Below, in pieces: positions 6,232 through 6,258 of a stretch of DNA of 6,258 nt (its first letter is position 1; each line of letters starts with the position of its first letter). The translations under genes were made by a program, and so were the position numbers. The notes beneath the pieces were generated by a model. That model did no database searches. It worked only from the letters and a program-made list of their open reading frames with translations, and was not told where the DNA came from. Where the stretch lies: the NCBI GenBank assembly GCA_019237515.1, contig JAFAGX010000298.1:1-6258 (forward strand), given 5' to 3'. This DNA comes from Acidobacteriaceae bacterium. GTDB lineage: Bacteria; Acidobacteriota; Terriglobia; Terriglobales; SbA1.

Positions 6232-6258
6232 ATGAACATCAAGGAAATCCAGATAAAG
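6232..6258 (+). CDS. Possible start of a divergent gene, cut by the window edge
   Basis: The ATG at 6232 opens nine codons reading MNIKEIQIK to the end of the window. This resembles the first beta strand of RecF/OLD/SMC-like AAA ATPases, which often begin in the style M-x-I-K-x-I-x-I-K-N-F. Nine residues cannot establish a family. These bases are much more AT-rich than the signalling genes. A competing ATG at 6228 opens another frame (MHEHQGNPDK) that also stays open, so even the frame is unsure. Confidence 0.3.

Noticed and set aside
1..6258. CRISPR array, tRNA, rRNA, insertion sequence or attachment site
   Set aside because: No regularly spaced direct repeats, cloverleaf-like segments, transposase frames or terminal inverted repeats were seen on either strand.

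Overview
This window is a signal-transduction locus on the minus strand of what looks like an Acidobacteriota-type soil bacterium. I infer the lineage from the style of the proteins (a cytoplasmic GAF-multi-PAS kinase, an NtrC-type regulator, a divergent PilZ-like protein), the moderately GC-rich coding sequence and the repeated 4-base stop/start overlaps. No rRNA or other marker is present, so the lineage is tentative.

Layout, in the direction of minus-strand transcription (right to left). First come three tightly coupled genes: a soluble GAF-PAS-PAS-PAS histidine kinase (about 6056 to 3672), a single-domain response regulator (3675 to 3259, ATGA overlap) and an NtrC-family sigma-54 activator (3262 to 1859, GTGA overlap). 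A gap of about 210 bases follows (1650-1858). It holds several dyads and a sequence resembling a sigma-54 -24/-12 promoter. Next is a second minus-strand run: a PilZ-like protein (1649 to 1242), an unrecognised 327-residue helical protein (1245 to 262, ATGA overlap) and the first 82 codons of a receiver-like protein (247 to 1, cut by the window edge, 14-base gap from the gene before it). At the right edge the strand switches. Bases 6078-6231 form a divergent regulatory region, and 6232-6258 may be the first nine codons of a plus-strand gene.

Working model. The kinase senses an intracellular cue through GAF/PAS and phosphorylates the stand-alone receiver and/or the NtrC-type activator. The activator then drives RNA polymerase-sigma54. 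The best candidate target visible is the adjacent PilZ-like operon. Its predicted -12 element lies about 38 bases before the PilZ start codon, and a CGTGT-N9-ACACG dyad lies about 124 bases upstream of the predicted transcription start, a normal enhancer distance. The link is inferred from sequence and position. I see no CRISPR array, tRNA, rRNA, insertion sequence or attachment site.
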